Below the pieces are notes generated by a model, which did no database searches, was not told where the DNA came from, and saw only the letters and a list, made by a program, of their open reading frames with translations. Shown here one piece after another: positions 30,901 to 39,605 of a stretch of DNA of 64,000 bases. Source of the stretch: Kosakonia sacchari SP1 (lineage in GTDB: Bacteria > Pseudomonadota > Gammaproteobacteria > Enterobacterales > Enterobacteriaceae); contig NZ_CP007215.2 in assembly GCF_000300455.3 (NCBI RefSeq), forward strand, positions 2,170,001 through 2,234,000, given 5' to 3'. The first letter of the stretch is position 1, and each line of letters opens with the position of its first letter. Made by a program: the position numbers and the translations under genes.

Positions 30901-31704
30901 CGCGACCATACGCATCTGGCCACGAATAAAGAGGAAGAGAAGATCCGCTTCCGCGATATTCAGGCGCAGCCGCGCAAAATCATCTCCAGCCCGACCTGGT
31001 CAGGCCTTGAAGATGAGCACGTTTCCTACAACGCAGGTTACACCAACGTGCATGAGCTGATCCCGTGGCGCACGCTCTCTGGTCGCCAGCAGTTGTATCA
31101 GGATCATCAGTGGATGCGTGACTTCGGCGAAAGCCTGCTGGTGTACCGTCCGCCGATTGACACCCATTCAGTGAAAGAAGTTATGGGCGTGAAATCCAAC
31201 GGTAATCCGGAAAAAGCGCTGAACTTCCTGACGCCACACCAGAAATGGGGCATCCACTCTACCTACAGCGACAACCTGTTGATGCTGACGCTGGGGCGCG
31301 GTGGTCCGGTGGTGTGGATGAGCGATAAAGATGCCAAAGAGATCGGCATTGAGGATAACGACTGGATTGAAGTCTTTAACGCCAACGGCGCGTTGACGGC
31401 GCGTGCGGTTGTCAGCCAGCGTGTGCCGGCCGGTATGACCATGATGTACCACGCGCAGGAACGTATTGTGAACCTGCCAGGTTCAGAAATTACCGGGCAG
31501 CGCGGCGGGATCCACAACTCCGTTACCCGTATTACCCCGAAACCGACCCATATGATCGGCGGCTACGCCCAGCTGGCTTATGGCTTTAACTACTACGGCA
31601 CGGTCGGTTCCAACCGTGATGAGTTCGTGGTGGTGCGTAAGATGAAGAACATTAACTGGTTGGATGGCGAAGGCAATGACCAGGTACAGGAGAGCGCAAA
31701 ATGA
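27961..31704 (+). CDS. narG: Respiratory nitrate reductase A, alpha subunit
   Basis: Catalytic subunit of the membrane-bound quinol-nitrate reductase on the cytoplasmic face of the inner membrane. It has 1247 residues, exactly the E. coli length. The FS0 [4Fe-4S] cluster motif HGVNCTGSCSW (His and two Cys visible) starts at about residue 50. The bis-MGD cofactor is held by the large molybdopterin domains that follow; YNSSYIIAWGSNVPQTRTPD is one conserved stretch. No twin-arginine signal is present, as normal for NarG. Its stop overlaps the narH start by four bases. Expression needs FNR and NarL. Confidence 0.99.
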   Translation: MSKFLDRFRYFKQKGETFADGHGQLLNTNRDWEDGYRNRWQHDKIVRSTHGVNCTGSCSWQIFVKNGLVTWETQQTDYPRTRPDMPNHEPRGCPRGASYSWYLYSANRLKYPLMRKRLIKLWREAKAQHSDPVNAWASIIEDAEKAKSFKQARGRGGFVRSSWQEVNELIAASNVYTVKTYGPDRVAGFSPIPAMSMVSYASGARYLSLLGGTCLSFYDWYCDLPPASPQTWGEQTDVPESADWYNSSYIIAWGSNVPQTRTPDAHFFTEVRYKGTKTVAVTPDYAEIAKLCDLWLAPKQGTDAAMALAMGHVMLREFHLDKPSQYFTDYVRRYTDMPMLVMLEERDGYYAAGRMLRAADLVDALGQQNNPEWKTVALDSEGNLTAPNGSIGFRWGEKGKWNLEQRDGSNGADVELNLSLLGKQDDIAQVGFPYFGGDNTEHFAGVELDNVLMHKLPVKRLQLADGTTALVTTVYDLTMANYGLDRGLGDENCATRYDEIKAYTPAWAEKVTGVSQSQIIRIAREFADNADKTHGRSMVIIGAGMNHWYHLDMNYRGIINMLVFCGCVGQSGGGWAHYVGQEKLRPQTGWQPLAFALDWQRPARHMNSTSYFYNHSSQWRYETVTAQEFLSPLADKSRYTGHLIDFNVRAERMGWLPSAPQLGTNPLRIAAEAEKAGMSAVDYTVKSLKDGSLRFAAEQPENGKNHPRNLFIWRSNLLGSSGKGHEFMLKYLLGTEHGIQGKDLGKQGGVKPEEVEWHDNGLDGKLDLVVTLDFRLSSTCLYSDIVLPTATWYEKDDMNTSDMHPFIHPLSAAVDPAWESKSDWEIYKGIAKSFSALCVGHLGKETDVVTLPIQHDSAAELAQPLGVKDWKKGECDLIPGKTAPHIIPVERDYPATYERFTSIGPLMEKIGNGGKGIAWNTQSEMDLLRKLNYTKADGPAKGQPMLNTAIDAAEMILTLAPETNGHVAVKAWAALSEFTGRDHTHLATNKEEEKIRFRDIQAQPRKIISSPTWSGLEDEHVSYNAGYTNVHELIPWRTLSGRQQLYQDHQWMRDFGESLLVYRPPIDTHSVKEVMGVKSNGNPEKALNFLTPHQKWGIHSTYSDNLLMLTLGRGGPVVWMSDKDAKEIGIEDNDWIEVFNANGALTARAVVSQRVPAGMTMMYHAQERIVNLPGSEITGQRGGIHNSVTRITPKPTHMIGGYAQLAYGFNYYGTVGSNRDEFVVVRKMKNINWLDGEGNDQVQESAK

Positions 31705-33236
31705 AAATTCGTTCACAAGTCGGCATGGTGCTGAATCTCGATAAGTGCATCGGCTGTCATACCTGTTCAGTGACCTGTAAAAACGTCTGGACCAGCCGTG
31801 AAGGTATGGAGTACGCGTGGTTCAATAACGTGGAAACCAAACCGGGCACCGGCTTCCCGACCGACTGGGAAAACCAGGAAAAATGGAAGGGCGGTTGGAT
31901 CCGTAAAATTAACGGCAAACTGCAACCGCGGATGGGTAACCGTCCGATGCTGCTGGGTAAAATTTTCTCTAACCCGCACATGCCGGAAATTGATGATTAC
32001 TACGAGCCGTTTGATTTTGATTACCAGCGCCTGCATAACGCGCCTGAAGGTAAACATCAGCCGATTGCCCGCCCGCGTTCGGTAATAACCGGTCAGCGGA
32101 TGGACAAAATCACCGCTGGCCCGAACTGGGAAGATGATTTGGGCGGCGAATTCGACAAGCTGAGCCGCGATCAGAACTTCGAGAACATGCAGAAGGCGAT
32201 GTACGGCCAGTTTGAAAACACCTTCATGATGTATCTGCCGCGCCTGTGCGAACACTGCCTGAACCCGGCCTGTGTCGCGACATGCCCGAGCGGTGCCATC
32301 TACAAGCGTGAAGAAGACGGCATTGTGCTGATCGATCAGGATAAATGTCGCGGCTGGCGCATGTGCGTAACCGGCTGCCCGTACAAAAAAATCTACTTCA
32401 ACTGGAAGAGCGGCAAATCCGAGAAGTGCATTTTCTGCTATCCGCGTATTGAAGCGGGTATGCCGACCGTGTGCTCGGAAACCTGCGTCGGCCGTATTCG
32501 TTACCTCGGCGTGCTGCTGTATGACGCTGACGCGATTGAAAATGCGGCCAGCACCGAGAGCGAAAAAGATCTCTACCAGCGTCAACTGGATGTGTTCCTC
32601 GATCCAAACGACCCGGCGGTGATCGCTCAGGCGCTGGAAGATGGCGTGCCGCAGAGCGTGATTGACGCGGCGCAGAAATCGCCGGTCTACAAAATGGCGA
32701 TGGACTGGAAACTGGCGCTGCCGCTGCATCCGGAATACCGCACATTGCCGATGGTCTGGTACGTGCCGCCTCTGTCACCGATTCAGTCTGCCGCTGACGC
32801 GGGCGAACTGGGCAGCAATGGCATCCTGCCGGATGTTGAAAGCCTGCGTATTCCGGTGCAATACCTGGCAAACCTGCTGACCGCAGGCGATACCGGCCCG
32901 GTTCTGCTGGCGCTGAAACGGATGCTGGCAATGCGCCACTTCAAACGTGCGGAAACCGTTGACGGTGTTGAAGATACCCGCGCACTGGAAGAAGTTGGCC
33001 TGACAACCGCCCAGGCACAGGAGATGTACCGTTACCTCGCGATTGCTAACTATGAAGATCGTTTCGTGGTGCCGTCGAGCCACCGTGAGCTGGCGCGTGA
33101 AGCCTTCCCGGAGAAAAACGGTTGTGGCTTTAGCTTCGGCGATGGTTGCCACGGTTCGGACACCAAATTCAACCTGTTCAACAGCCGTCGTATTGACGCG
33201 GTGGATGTGACAGTGAAAACGGAGCCGCACCCATGA
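31701..33236 (+). CDS. narH: Respiratory nitrate reductase A, beta (iron-sulfur) subunit
   Basis: A 511-residue electron-transfer subunit linking NarI haem to NarG. Four ferredoxin-type cysteine groups are visible: CIGCHTCSVTCKNVW, CEHCLNPACVATCPSGA, CRGWRMCVTGCPYKK and CIFCYPRIEAGMPTVC. Trp in the third group (CRGW) replaces a cysteine, giving the [3Fe-4S] cluster known for NarH. It overlaps both narG and narJ by four bases. Confidence 0.99.
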   Translation: MKIRSQVGMVLNLDKCIGCHTCSVTCKNVWTSREGMEYAWFNNVETKPGTGFPTDWENQEKWKGGWIRKINGKLQPRMGNRPMLLGKIFSNPHMPEIDDYYEPFDFDYQRLHNAPEGKHQPIARPRSVITGQRMDKITAGPNWEDDLGGEFDKLSRDQNFENMQKAMYGQFENTFMMYLPRLCEHCLNPACVATCPSGAIYKREEDGIVLIDQDKCRGWRMCVTGCPYKKIYFNWKSGKSEKCIFCYPRIEAGMPTVCSETCVGRIRYLGVLLYDADAIENAASTESEKDLYQRQLDVFLDPNDPAVIAQALEDGVPQSVIDAAQKSPVYKMAMDWKLALPLHPEYRTLPMVWYVPPLSPIQSAADAGELGSNGILPDVESLRIPVQYLANLLTAGDTGPVLLALKRMLAMRHFKRAETVDGVEDTRALEEVGLTTAQAQEMYRYLAIANYEDRFVVPSSHRELAREAFPEKNGCGFSFGDGCHGSDTKFNLFNSRRIDAVDVTVKTEPHP

Positions 33237-33943
33237 TTGAACTGGTGGTTATTTCCCGTTTGCTTGAGTACCCGGATGCTGCCTTATGGCAGCATCAGCA
33301 GGAAGTTTTCGATGCGCTGGTGTCGGGTGAAAACCTGACCAAAGCCGACGCTCAGCAGGTTGGCATCTTCCTGCGTGATCTGACGTCTCAGGATCTGCTG
33401 GACGCGCAAGCGAACTACAGCGAATTGTTTGATCGTGGTCGCGCAACCTCACTGCTGCTGTTCGAACACGTCCACGGTGAGTCCCGCGATCGCGGGCAGG
33501 CGATGGTCGATCTGCTGGCGCAATATGAACGCCACGGCTTGCAACTGGATAGCCGTGAATTGCCGGATCATCTGCCGCTCTATCTGGAGTATCTGGCGCA
33601 ACTGTCCTTTGCTGAGGCTATTGGTGGTTTGCAGGATATCGCGCCGATCCTCGCGCTGTTAAAAGCACGTTTAGCGCAGCGCGAAAGCCACTATGCAACG
33701 CTGTTCGATGCGTTGTTATCGCTGGCGAATACGCAGGTGGATAACGCGCAGGTCGCGGAAAAAATTGCCGGTGAAGCCCGTGATGATACGCCGCAGGCGC
33801 TGGATGCCGTGTGGGAAGAAGAGCAGGTGAAATTCTTCGCCGAACAGGGCTGCGGTGATTCTGATATCACCGCGCATCAGCGTCGTTTTGCGGGTGCCGT
33901 TGCACCGCAATATCTGAATATCACAACAGGAGGAGAGCGCTAA
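33233..33943 (+). CDS. narJ: Nitrate reductase molybdenum cofactor assembly chaperone NarJ
   Basis: A 236-residue all-helical TorD/NarJ-family chaperone. It binds the NarG N-terminus and is needed to insert the molybdenum cofactor and FS0 cluster before membrane attachment. The conserved core [20 protein letters not shown] and the motif [14 protein letters not shown] are present. It is not part of the final enzyme. Its stop shares one base with the narI ATG. Confidence 0.98.
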   Translation: MIELVVISRLLEYPDAALWQHQQEVFDALVSGENLTKADAQQVGIFLRDLTSQDLLDAQANYSELFDRGRATSLLLFEHVHGESRDRGQAMVDLLAQYERHGLQLDSRELPDHLPLYLEYLAQLSFAEAIGGLQDIAPILALLKARLAQRESHYATLFDALLSLANTQVDNAQVAEKIAGEARDDTPQALDAVWEEEQVKFFAEQGCGDSDITAHQRRFAGAVAPQYLNITTGGER

Positions 33944-34620
33944 TGCACTTCCTTAATATGTTCTTCTTTGACATCTATCCGTATATTGCCGGGGCGGTTT
34001 TCCTGCTCGGCAGTTGGCTGCGCTACGACTATGGTCAGTACAGCTGGCGGGCGGGCTCCAGCCAGATGCTGGATCGTAAAGGGATGACGCTGGCTTCGAA
34101 CCTGTTCCATATCGGTATTCTGGGGATCTTTGCCGGTCACTTCCTCGGTATGTTAACGCCGCACTGGATGTATGAATCCTTCCTGCCGATTGAAGTGAAA
34201 CAGAAGATGGCAATGATTGGCGGCGGTGCCAGCGGTGTGCTGTGTCTGGTTGGCGGTTTGTTGCTGCTGAAACGCCGCTTGTTCAACCCGCGTATTCGCG
34301 CGACCTCAACTGCGGCGGATATCCTGATTATGTCGCTGCTGATGGTGCAGTGTGCGCTGGGTCTGCTGACCATTCCGTTCTCTGCGCAGCATATGGACGG
34401 CAGCGAAATGATGAAACTGGTGGGCTGGGCACAGTCAGTTGTGACGTTCCATGTTGGCGCTTCCGCGCATCTTGAGGGCGTGGCCTTTATTTACCGTGTG
34501 CATCTGGTGTTGGGCATGACACTGTTTGTGCTGTTTCCGTTCTCCCGCCTGGTGCATATCTGGAGCGCGCCGGTAGAGTACCTGACACGCAAATACCAGA
34601 TTGTTCGCGCCCGTCGCTAA
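33943..34620 (+). CDS. narI: Respiratory nitrate reductase A, gamma subunit (cytochrome b)
   Basis: A 225-residue inner-membrane diheme cytochrome b that oxidises quinol and passes electrons to NarH. It has five membrane spans. Haem-ligand histidines are visible in [18 protein letters not shown] and further on in [11 protein letters not shown] and [20 protein letters not shown] supplies the ribosome binding site inside the end of narJ. A strong terminator follows. Confidence 0.98.
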   Translation: MHFLNMFFFDIYPYIAGAVFLLGSWLRYDYGQYSWRAGSSQMLDRKGMTLASNLFHIGILGIFAGHFLGMLTPHWMYESFLPIEVKQKMAMIGGGASGVLCLVGGLLLLKRRLFNPRIRATSTAADILIMSLLMVQCALGLLTIPFSAQHMDGSEMMKLVGWAQSVVTFHVGASAHLEGVAFIYRVHLVLGMTLFVLFPFSRLVHIWSAPVEYLTRKYQIVRARR

Positions 34621-34624
34621 TCAG

Positions 34625-34653
34625 AAAAAGCCCCGCAACGCGGGGCTTTTTTT
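34625..34653. terminator. Terminator after narGHJI
   Basis: GCCCCGC (34630-34636), loop AAC, GCGGGGC (34640-34646), flanked by five A and seven T. It can work in both directions and overlaps the last codon of the convergent EamA gene by two bases. Confidence 0.92.
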
Positions 34654-35539
34654 ACTGTCGCGTTGGCATTGTCGCGGGCGCGCTTTTCCGCTCACCCCAG
34701 CCAAGGTTATTACCTGCGGCTGCCAGCAGAATTAACACGCCACCCGCCATTTGCACCGCGCTTAATGTATGCCCGAACAGCGCGTTATCCACCACAATCG
34801 CTACCAGCGGATAGATAAACGACAGCGAGCCAATCAGCGGGGTGGGTAGCTTTTGTATCGCGCTATACAACAACTGGTACATCACGCCGGTATGTACAAT
34901 GCCGAGCGTTAACAAAATACCCCACGGGAATGTCCCGCCGGCCGCAGGCAGATGCACCAGCGGCAATAACATTACCGTGCCGGTTAATACCTGAATCAAG
35001 GCGATATGCTGCGGTGGAAGTTGCTTAAGGTGGCGGGTGATTAACGCGGTGACAGCATAGAAAAAAGCAGCCCCCAGCGCCATGGCAATGCCGGTAAGCC
35101 ATTGCGTGTTCGGGTGATGTAATTCACTGAGCAACAGGAGCACCACTCCGGAAAACGCCAGTAACAGCCATCCCCACTTCGTAAGCGTAACGCGCTCGCC
35201 GAGCAACATACTCATCAGCACCAACATAAAAGGCTGGGTATTGTAGACCACGGTGGCCAGCCCTATTGAAATGCGGCTGTAAGCAGCGAACAGCAACAGC
35301 CAGTTAATCACCAGCGCGATACCGCCCGCTATCGCCAGCAGTAACACCGGGAACGCAAGGCGTGTGAACGGTTGTCTGCCAACGCGGATAAAAAGAAAAA
35401 GCGCGCCTGCACCAATCAGGCAACGCCAGAAAACGACATCAATTACCGGCAGACCGCTAAGCAGCACAAATGCGCCAATCGACCCGGAAATCAGCATTGC
35501 CAGGCTCATCTGCCAGGTGCCATTAGGGATAGTTTTCAT
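34652..35539 (-). CDS. EamA/DMT-family transporter
   Basis: A 295-residue inner-membrane protein with about ten spans arranged as two EamA repeats of five (about 8-140 and 150-280). The conserved helix ends TVVYNTQPFMLVLMSMLLGE and GSLSFIYPLVAIVVDNALFG are typical of metabolite exporters such as RhtA or YdcZ-like proteins. The substrate is unknown. A divergent Lrp-family gene lies 109 bases away. Such pairs are usually amino-acid exporters with their regulators. It is absent from E. coli at this place. Confidence 0.88.
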   Translation of the reverse strand: MKTIPNGTWQMSLAMLISGSIGAFVLLSGLPVIDVVFWRCLIGAGALFLFIRVGRQPFTRLAFPVLLLAIAGGIALVINWLLLFAAYSRISIGLATVVYNTQPFMLVLMSMLLGERVTLTKWGWLLLAFSGVVLLLLSELHHPNTQWLTGIAMALGAAFFYAVTALITRHLKQLPPQHIALIQVLTGTVMLLPLVHLPAAGGTFPWGILLTLGIVHTGVMYQLLYSAIQKLPTPLIGSLSFIYPLVAIVVDNALFGHTLSAVQMAGGVLILLAAAGNNLGWGERKSAPATMPTRQ

Positions 35540-35648
35540 TTTTCATCTCCTGAACGTTGTGGGCATATTGTGAAAAAACGGCGACCAGCTTTATATGGTT
35601 GTTGTAAGGTGTATGGCGATTAATTCCTTTAAAAATTAGGTGAAGATG

Positions 35649-36092
35649 ATGGATTACCTTATTGACGATATCGACAGAGCGATTCTGGCCTGTCTGGCAG
35701 AGGATGCCCGCCAGTCGCTGAAGGTGTTAAGTGCGAGAGTGGGGCTGACATCGCCCAGTACGGCAGAACGGGTTAAACGGCTGGAAGAGCGCGGCGTGAT
35801 TGAAGGCTATGGCGCGCGCGTAAACCTGACCATGCTGGATTACCGCTTGCAGGCGCTGGTGCGCGTCCGTCCGATGCCGGGTATGTTGCAGAAGGTGGAT
35901 AAAATGCTCCAGGCACTGCCGGAGTGTATCGAGTGTGACAAAGTGACGGGAGAAGACTGTTTTGTTGTGCGGCTGGTGGTGCGCTCAATTGAGCAACTGG
36001 ATACGTTGCTGGATGGCATTGCCGAATATGCGCAGTGCAATACGTCGATAGTGAAAAGCTCGCCGGTGAAACGGCGGTTACCGCCGCTGTAA
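35649..36092 (+). CDS. Lrp/AsnC-family regulator
   Basis: A 147-residue regulator. It has an N-terminal AsnC helix-turn-helix (about 5-65; LSARVGLTSPSTAERVKRLE) and a C-terminal RAM/ACT-type ligand domain (about 70-140). Start candidates are GTG 35640, ATG 35646 and ATG 35649; the last has the best distance from AGGTG. It is divergent from the EamA transporter gene, which it probably regulates. Its 3' end runs straight into the repeat array of the tRNA-Tyr operon. Confidence 0.88.
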   Translation: MDYLIDDIDRAILACLAEDARQSLKVLSARVGLTSPSTAERVKRLEERGVIEGYGARVNLTMLDYRLQALVRVRPMPGMLQKVDKMLQALPECIECDKVTGEDCFVVRLVVRSIEQLDTLLDGIAEYAQCNTSIVKSSPVKRRLPPL

Positions 36093-36128
36093 GTTTCGAC
36101 TGCCAGCCGCGCGACGCGCCTGGTTTCC

Positions 36129-36251
36129 CCGTTGCAGCAACGTTTTCTCGCTTTCGCTCGAGTCGAACCTTGGTCGAAGGTTCTCGTCCTTCCCCAAACG
36201 GAGAATGTGAAGGATTGACGCCATTATTGAGACTGAGGATTTATTTAAAGA
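36129..36251 (-). repeat. tRNA-Tyr operon repeat, copy 4 (truncated)
   Basis: This is the promoter-distal copy of the structured repeat. It keeps the section with the GAACCT/AGGTTC and CTCGAGCGAAAGCGAG hairpins and the shared ~56-base tail (36196-36251). It lacks the part that would end in the tRNA 3' sequence; the GTTGC/GCAAC hairpin has a shortened loop. It corresponds to 36303-36427 of copy 3. Confidence 0.8.
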
Positions 36252-36427
36252 TGGTGGTGGGGGAAGGATTACTCGTCGCTTGCGCTCCTCGCCCTCCGGG
36301 CCGTTGCCTGCGGCAACGTTCTCTCGCTTTCGCTCGAGTCGAACCTTAATCGTAGGTTCTCGTCCTTCCCCAAACGGAGAATGTGAAGGATTGGCGCAAT
36401 TATTGAGACTGAGGATTTATTTAAAGA
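36252..36427 (-). repeat. tRNA-Tyr operon repeat, copy 3 (full 176-bp unit)
   Basis: In the RNA sense it runs from a ~56-base tail shared with copy 4 into a closed structure bounded by GGGGAAGGA and TCCTTCCCC. Inner hairpins include GTTGCC-GCA-GGCAAC. It ends with AATCCTTCCCCCACCACCA, identical to the tRNA-Tyr 3' end. The length is close to the 178-bp repeats after tyrT in E. coli, which give the rtT RNA; homology is likely but not tested. Confidence 0.85.
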
Positions 36428-36512
<85 letters not shown>

Positions 36513-36546
36513 AGGGGAAAATCAAATTGTCGATGCAAGATGTAGA

Positions 36547-36664
36547 TGGTGGTGGGGGAAGGATTATTCGTCACTTCGTTCCTCACCCTTCGGGCCGTTG
36601 CCTCTGGCAACGTTCTCTCGCTTTCGCTCGAGTCGAACCTTAATCGAAGGTTCTCACCCTTCCC
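36547..36664 (-). repeat. tRNA-Tyr operon repeat, copy 2
   Basis: A 118-base structured repeat between the two intact tRNAs. In RNA sense it begins GGGAAGGGTGAGAACC and carries the hairpins GAACCT/AGGTTC, GTTGCC/GGCAAC and GGCCCGAAGGGT. It ends with AATCCTTCCCCCACCACCA, a copy of the tRNA 3' end. It lacks the 56-base tail of copies 3 and 4. Confidence 0.85.
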
Positions 36665-36721
36665 GATAAGTGCACGCATCAGAACCACTTAACGGTGTTA
36701 TCACATCGCTGTGATGAATAA

Positions 36722-36806
<85 letters not shown>

Positions 36807-36839
36807 ACGGGGCTACTACATTGTTGTGATGTTACGAAA

Positions 36840-36985
36840 GGGAAGGATTATTCGGAGCAAATGCTCCTCACCCTTCAGGCCGTTGCTTCTGGCAACGTTC
36901 TCTCGCTGGCACTCGAGTCGAACCTTCGAAGTCGATGACGGCAGATTTGCAGTCAGCTACCTTATGATCGCTCGGGAACCCCACC
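36840..36985 (-). pseudogene. Truncated tRNA-Tyr fused to repeat copy 1 (GCA anticodon)
   Basis: Bases 36985-36918 match the first 68 bases of tRNA-Tyr, including GGTGGGGTTCCCGAGCG and the long variable arm. Five or more changes lie in the D and anticodon arms, and the anticodon reads GCA (36950-36948). After the T-loop GGTTCGA the sequence switches to the repeat element (CTCGAGTGCCAGCGAG onward) and ends AATCCTTCCC without the CCACCACCA. It cannot mature as a normal tRNA. AAGGTTCGA is shared by the tRNA and the element, so a deletion by recombination at that point explains the structure. Confidence 0.85.
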
Positions 36986-37037
36986 ACGGGTAAAGCTATT
37001 TGTTACTGGCCTGCTTCCATCTCGGGAAGCGCGGCGC

Positions 37038-37065
37038 ATCATATCAAATGACGCGCCGCTGTAAA
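37038..37065 (-). promoter_or_regulatory. tyrT-type stable RNA promoter
   Basis: On the minus strand TTTACA (37065-37060) and TATGAT (37043-37038) are 16 bases apart, followed by a GC-rich discriminator (GCGCCGCG). Both hexamers and the spacing match E. coli tyrT, which is under stringent control and Fis activation. Confidence 0.9.
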
Positions 37066-37146
37066 GCGTTGAAACGAGAAAAATGAATCAGTTGTCTGCT
37101 TTTTGCCCGTAACGATGCAAAGCCGAACAACGCATTGAATTAATGG

Positions 37147-37989
37147 TTAAAGAATAATCGTGCGATTGCCGTAAACGAACACGCGTTGTGCTAAAACCTG
37201 ATACAACGCGCGGCTCAACACGTTCTTCTCGACATCCCGACCCGCGCGCATCATATCCTCGGCGGTATAGGTGTGATCCACATGAATCACGTCCTGCATA
37301 ATGATTGGGCCTTCATCCAGATTGTCATTTACGTAGTGCGCGGTGGCACCGATGATCTTCACGCCGCGCTCGTAAGCCTGATGATAAGGGCGGGCGCCAA
37401 TGAAAGCAGGCAGGAACGAGTGGTGAATATTGATGATCTTATTCGGGAAGCGAGAGACAAACTCTGGCGTTAATACACGCATATATTTCGCCAGTACAAC
37501 GTAATCCGGCTGGTGCGCTTCAATGGCCTGCGCCATCTGCTGATCATGGGCTTCACGCGTCAGGCCTTCATGGCTAACCAGTTCAAACGGAATATCAAAA
37601 CGTTCAACCAAAGAACGCAGCGTTTCATGGTTGCCAATCACGGCGGCAATATCGACATCCAGTCCGCCATAATTTGCTTTCATCAGCAAATCGCCAAGGC
37701 AATGCGCCTCTTTGGTGACCAGAATGACGACGCGGCGACGACCGGCTGGATTCAGCTCGCGTACAGAACCTTCCGGGAGCGCACTATCGAGATCCGCAAG
37801 CAATGTGGCGTCGTTAAAAATACCTTCGAGTTCGGTACGCATAAAGAAACGCCCGGTGCGGTGATCGACAAATTCATTATTCTGCACAATGTTCAGTTCG
37901 TGCTTGTAACAAATATTGGTGATTCGCGCGATGAGGCCTTTCTGGTCTGGGCAAATGGTGCGCAAAATTTTACGTTGTGTTGAATGCAT
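37147..37989 (-). CDS. purU: Formyltetrahydrofolate deformylase
   Basis: Hydrolyses 10-formyl-THF to THF and formate, balancing one-carbon pools and feeding PurT. It has 280 residues as in E. coli. An N-terminal ACT domain (about 8-85) senses methionine and glycine. The formyltransferase fold from ~87 has the catalytic motif NIHHSFLPAFIGARPYHQA. The Asp of the hydrolase lies in DNLDEGPIIMQDV. It is transcribed toward the tRNA operon. Confidence 0.97.
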   Translation of the reverse strand: MHSTQRKILRTICPDQKGLIARITNICYKHELNIVQNNEFVDHRTGRFFMRTELEGIFNDATLLADLDSALPEGSVRELNPAGRRRVVILVTKEAHCLGDLLMKANYGGLDVDIAAVIGNHETLRSLVERFDIPFELVSHEGLTREAHDQQMAQAIEAHQPDYVVLAKYMRVLTPEFVSRFPNKIINIHHSFLPAFIGARPYHQAYERGVKIIGATAHYVNDNLDEGPIIMQDVIHVDHTYTAEDMMRAGRDVEKNVLSRALYQVLAQRVFVYGNRTIIL

Positions 37990-38037
37990 TGCCGGGTAAA
38001 TCCTGTTGATGGTGTTTGCTATAAGGTGCTGGCAGGA

Positions 38038-38496
38038 TTATTGTCCGCAGCACTTTTTAAATTTTTTACCTGACCCACAAGGGCAGGGATCGTTACGACC
38101 AAATTGCGGCCGCGTTCCGTCGATATAGTACCACTGGCCGTTCTCCTTTAAGAATCGGGAACGTTCGATAATTGCGCCGTCTTTACCGTGCTCATTAAAC
38201 CGCGCCACAAAGCTGACGAAGCCTTCATTATCATTTTCGCCGTAAGCATGCTCAAATACCGTCAGACCGCGCCATGTGGTCGCCGCGAAGCCCGCTTCAA
38301 TTTGCTGGCGGAACGCCTCAGCGCCACAAGATGGGTGCCAGGTTTTTACCAGGTATTCTGACTGATGTAACACAAAAGCCGTATAGCGCGATCGCATCAG
38401 GCGTGACGGATCCGGCGCAACCTGCGTACCAGACAGATAAGGCTGGCAACATAGGCTATACTCCAGAGCGCTACCGCAAGGGCAAGACTGTGACAA
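38038..38496 (-). CDS. ychJ: UPF0225 protein YchJ
   Basis: A 152-residue protein, the E. coli length. It has zinc-binding SEC-C-like motifs at both ends, [13 protein letters not shown] (N-terminus) and [15 protein letters not shown] (C-terminus), around an NTF2-like core. Its function is unknown. It is divergent from rssA across 110 bases. Confidence 0.95.
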   Translation of the reverse strand: MSQSCPCGSALEYSLCCQPYLSGTQVAPDPSRLMRSRYTAFVLHQSEYLVKTWHPSCGAEAFRQQIEAGFAATTWRGLTVFEHAYGENDNEGFVSFVARFNEHGKDGAIIERSRFLKENGQWYYIDGTRPQFGRNDPCPCGSGKKFKKCCGQ

Positions 38497-38606
38497 AATA
38501 GCATTCCAGGAATAAAAATAACGGCGCGTTGGCGCCAGGGTAGCGATATGTTAACTGAGCCGTAGCGCTGTGGCTACAGTAAGCCGGGGGAAGTAAAATA
38601 CGCGTA

Positions 38607-39515
38607 ATGAGAAAGGTAAAAATTGGTCTGGCGCTCGGTTCCGGCGCGGCCAGAGGTTGGTCGCATATCGGCGTGATTAACGCATTACAACGCGCGGGTA
38701 TCGAAATTGATATTGTGGCGGGGTGTTCGATTGGCTCACTGGTCGGTGCCGCTTACGCGTGTGGACGTCTGCCGGCGCTGGAAAAATGGGTACGCTCTTT
38801 TCGTTACTGGGATGTGCTGCGGCTGATGGATCTCTCCTGGCAGCGTGGTGGTCTGTTACGCGGTGAACGCGTGTTCAATCAGTATCGCCAGTTGTTGCCG
38901 TTCGCGGATTTTAGCCATTGCCAGAAACGCTTCGGCGCCGTGGCAACCAACCTTAGCACCGGGCGCGAGCTATGGTTCACTGAAGGGGATTTACATCATG
39001 CTGTTCGCGCCTCCTGTAGTATGCCCGGATTAATGTCACCGGTTCCGCATAATGGCTACTGGCTGGTGGATGGCGCGGTGGTGAATCCCGTACCGGTTTC
39101 CCTTACCCGTGCGTTAGGTGCGGATGTGGTGATTGCCGTAGATTTGCAGCATGACGCCCATCTGATGCAGCAAGATCTGCTGTCGGTGAATCTTTCTAAT
39201 AATGATAAAGACAGCGACACGGTTGCCACGCAGCGCTGGCATCAACGTCTGCGTGAACGGCTGGGGCGGATAACGCCAAAACGGCCAATCGCGCCTACAG
39301 CAATGGAAATCATGAGCACCTCGATTCAGGTGCTTGAAAACCGGCTCAAACGTAATCGTATGGCTGGCGATCCGCCAGATATTCTGTTGCAACCTCTCTG
39401 CCCACAAATTTCGACACTCGATTTTCATCGGGCAGACGCCGCTATTGCAGCGGGGCAACTGGCGACAGAAAAGAAAATGGATGAGTTGCTTCCGTTAGTA
39501 CGGACCCTTTCGTAA
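38607..39515 (+). CDS. rssA: Patatin-like phospholipase family protein RssA
   Basis: A 302-residue patatin-fold protein. The oxyanion loop GSGAARG is at residues 11-17, the nucleophile Ser41 in GCSIG, and the Asp in DGAVVNP. Its activity and substrate are not established. E. coli rssA lies directly before rssB and can share its transcript. An arginine-rich C-terminal stretch (ENRLKRNRMAGDPPDILLQP) is conserved. Confidence 0.95.
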   Translation: MRKVKIGLALGSGAARGWSHIGVINALQRAGIEIDIVAGCSIGSLVGAAYACGRLPALEKWVRSFRYWDVLRLMDLSWQRGGLLRGERVFNQYRQLLPFADFSHCQKRFGAVATNLSTGRELWFTEGDLHHAVRASCSMPGLMSPVPHNGYWLVDGAVVNPVPVSLTRALGADVVIAVDLQHDAHLMQQDLLSVNLSNNDKDSDTVATQRWHQRLRERLGRITPKRPIAPTAMEIMSTSIQVLENRLKRNRMAGDPPDILLQPLCPQISTLDFHRADAAIAAGQLATEKKMDELLPLVRTLS

Positions 39516-39605
39516 GTAGAGTTTTTATAGACTTCAGCAAATTCTGACAGGCGATTATCGGCGAAGCATGCCACTATTGATCTATCGTCAGGCAGGGGAG
39601 ATAAG

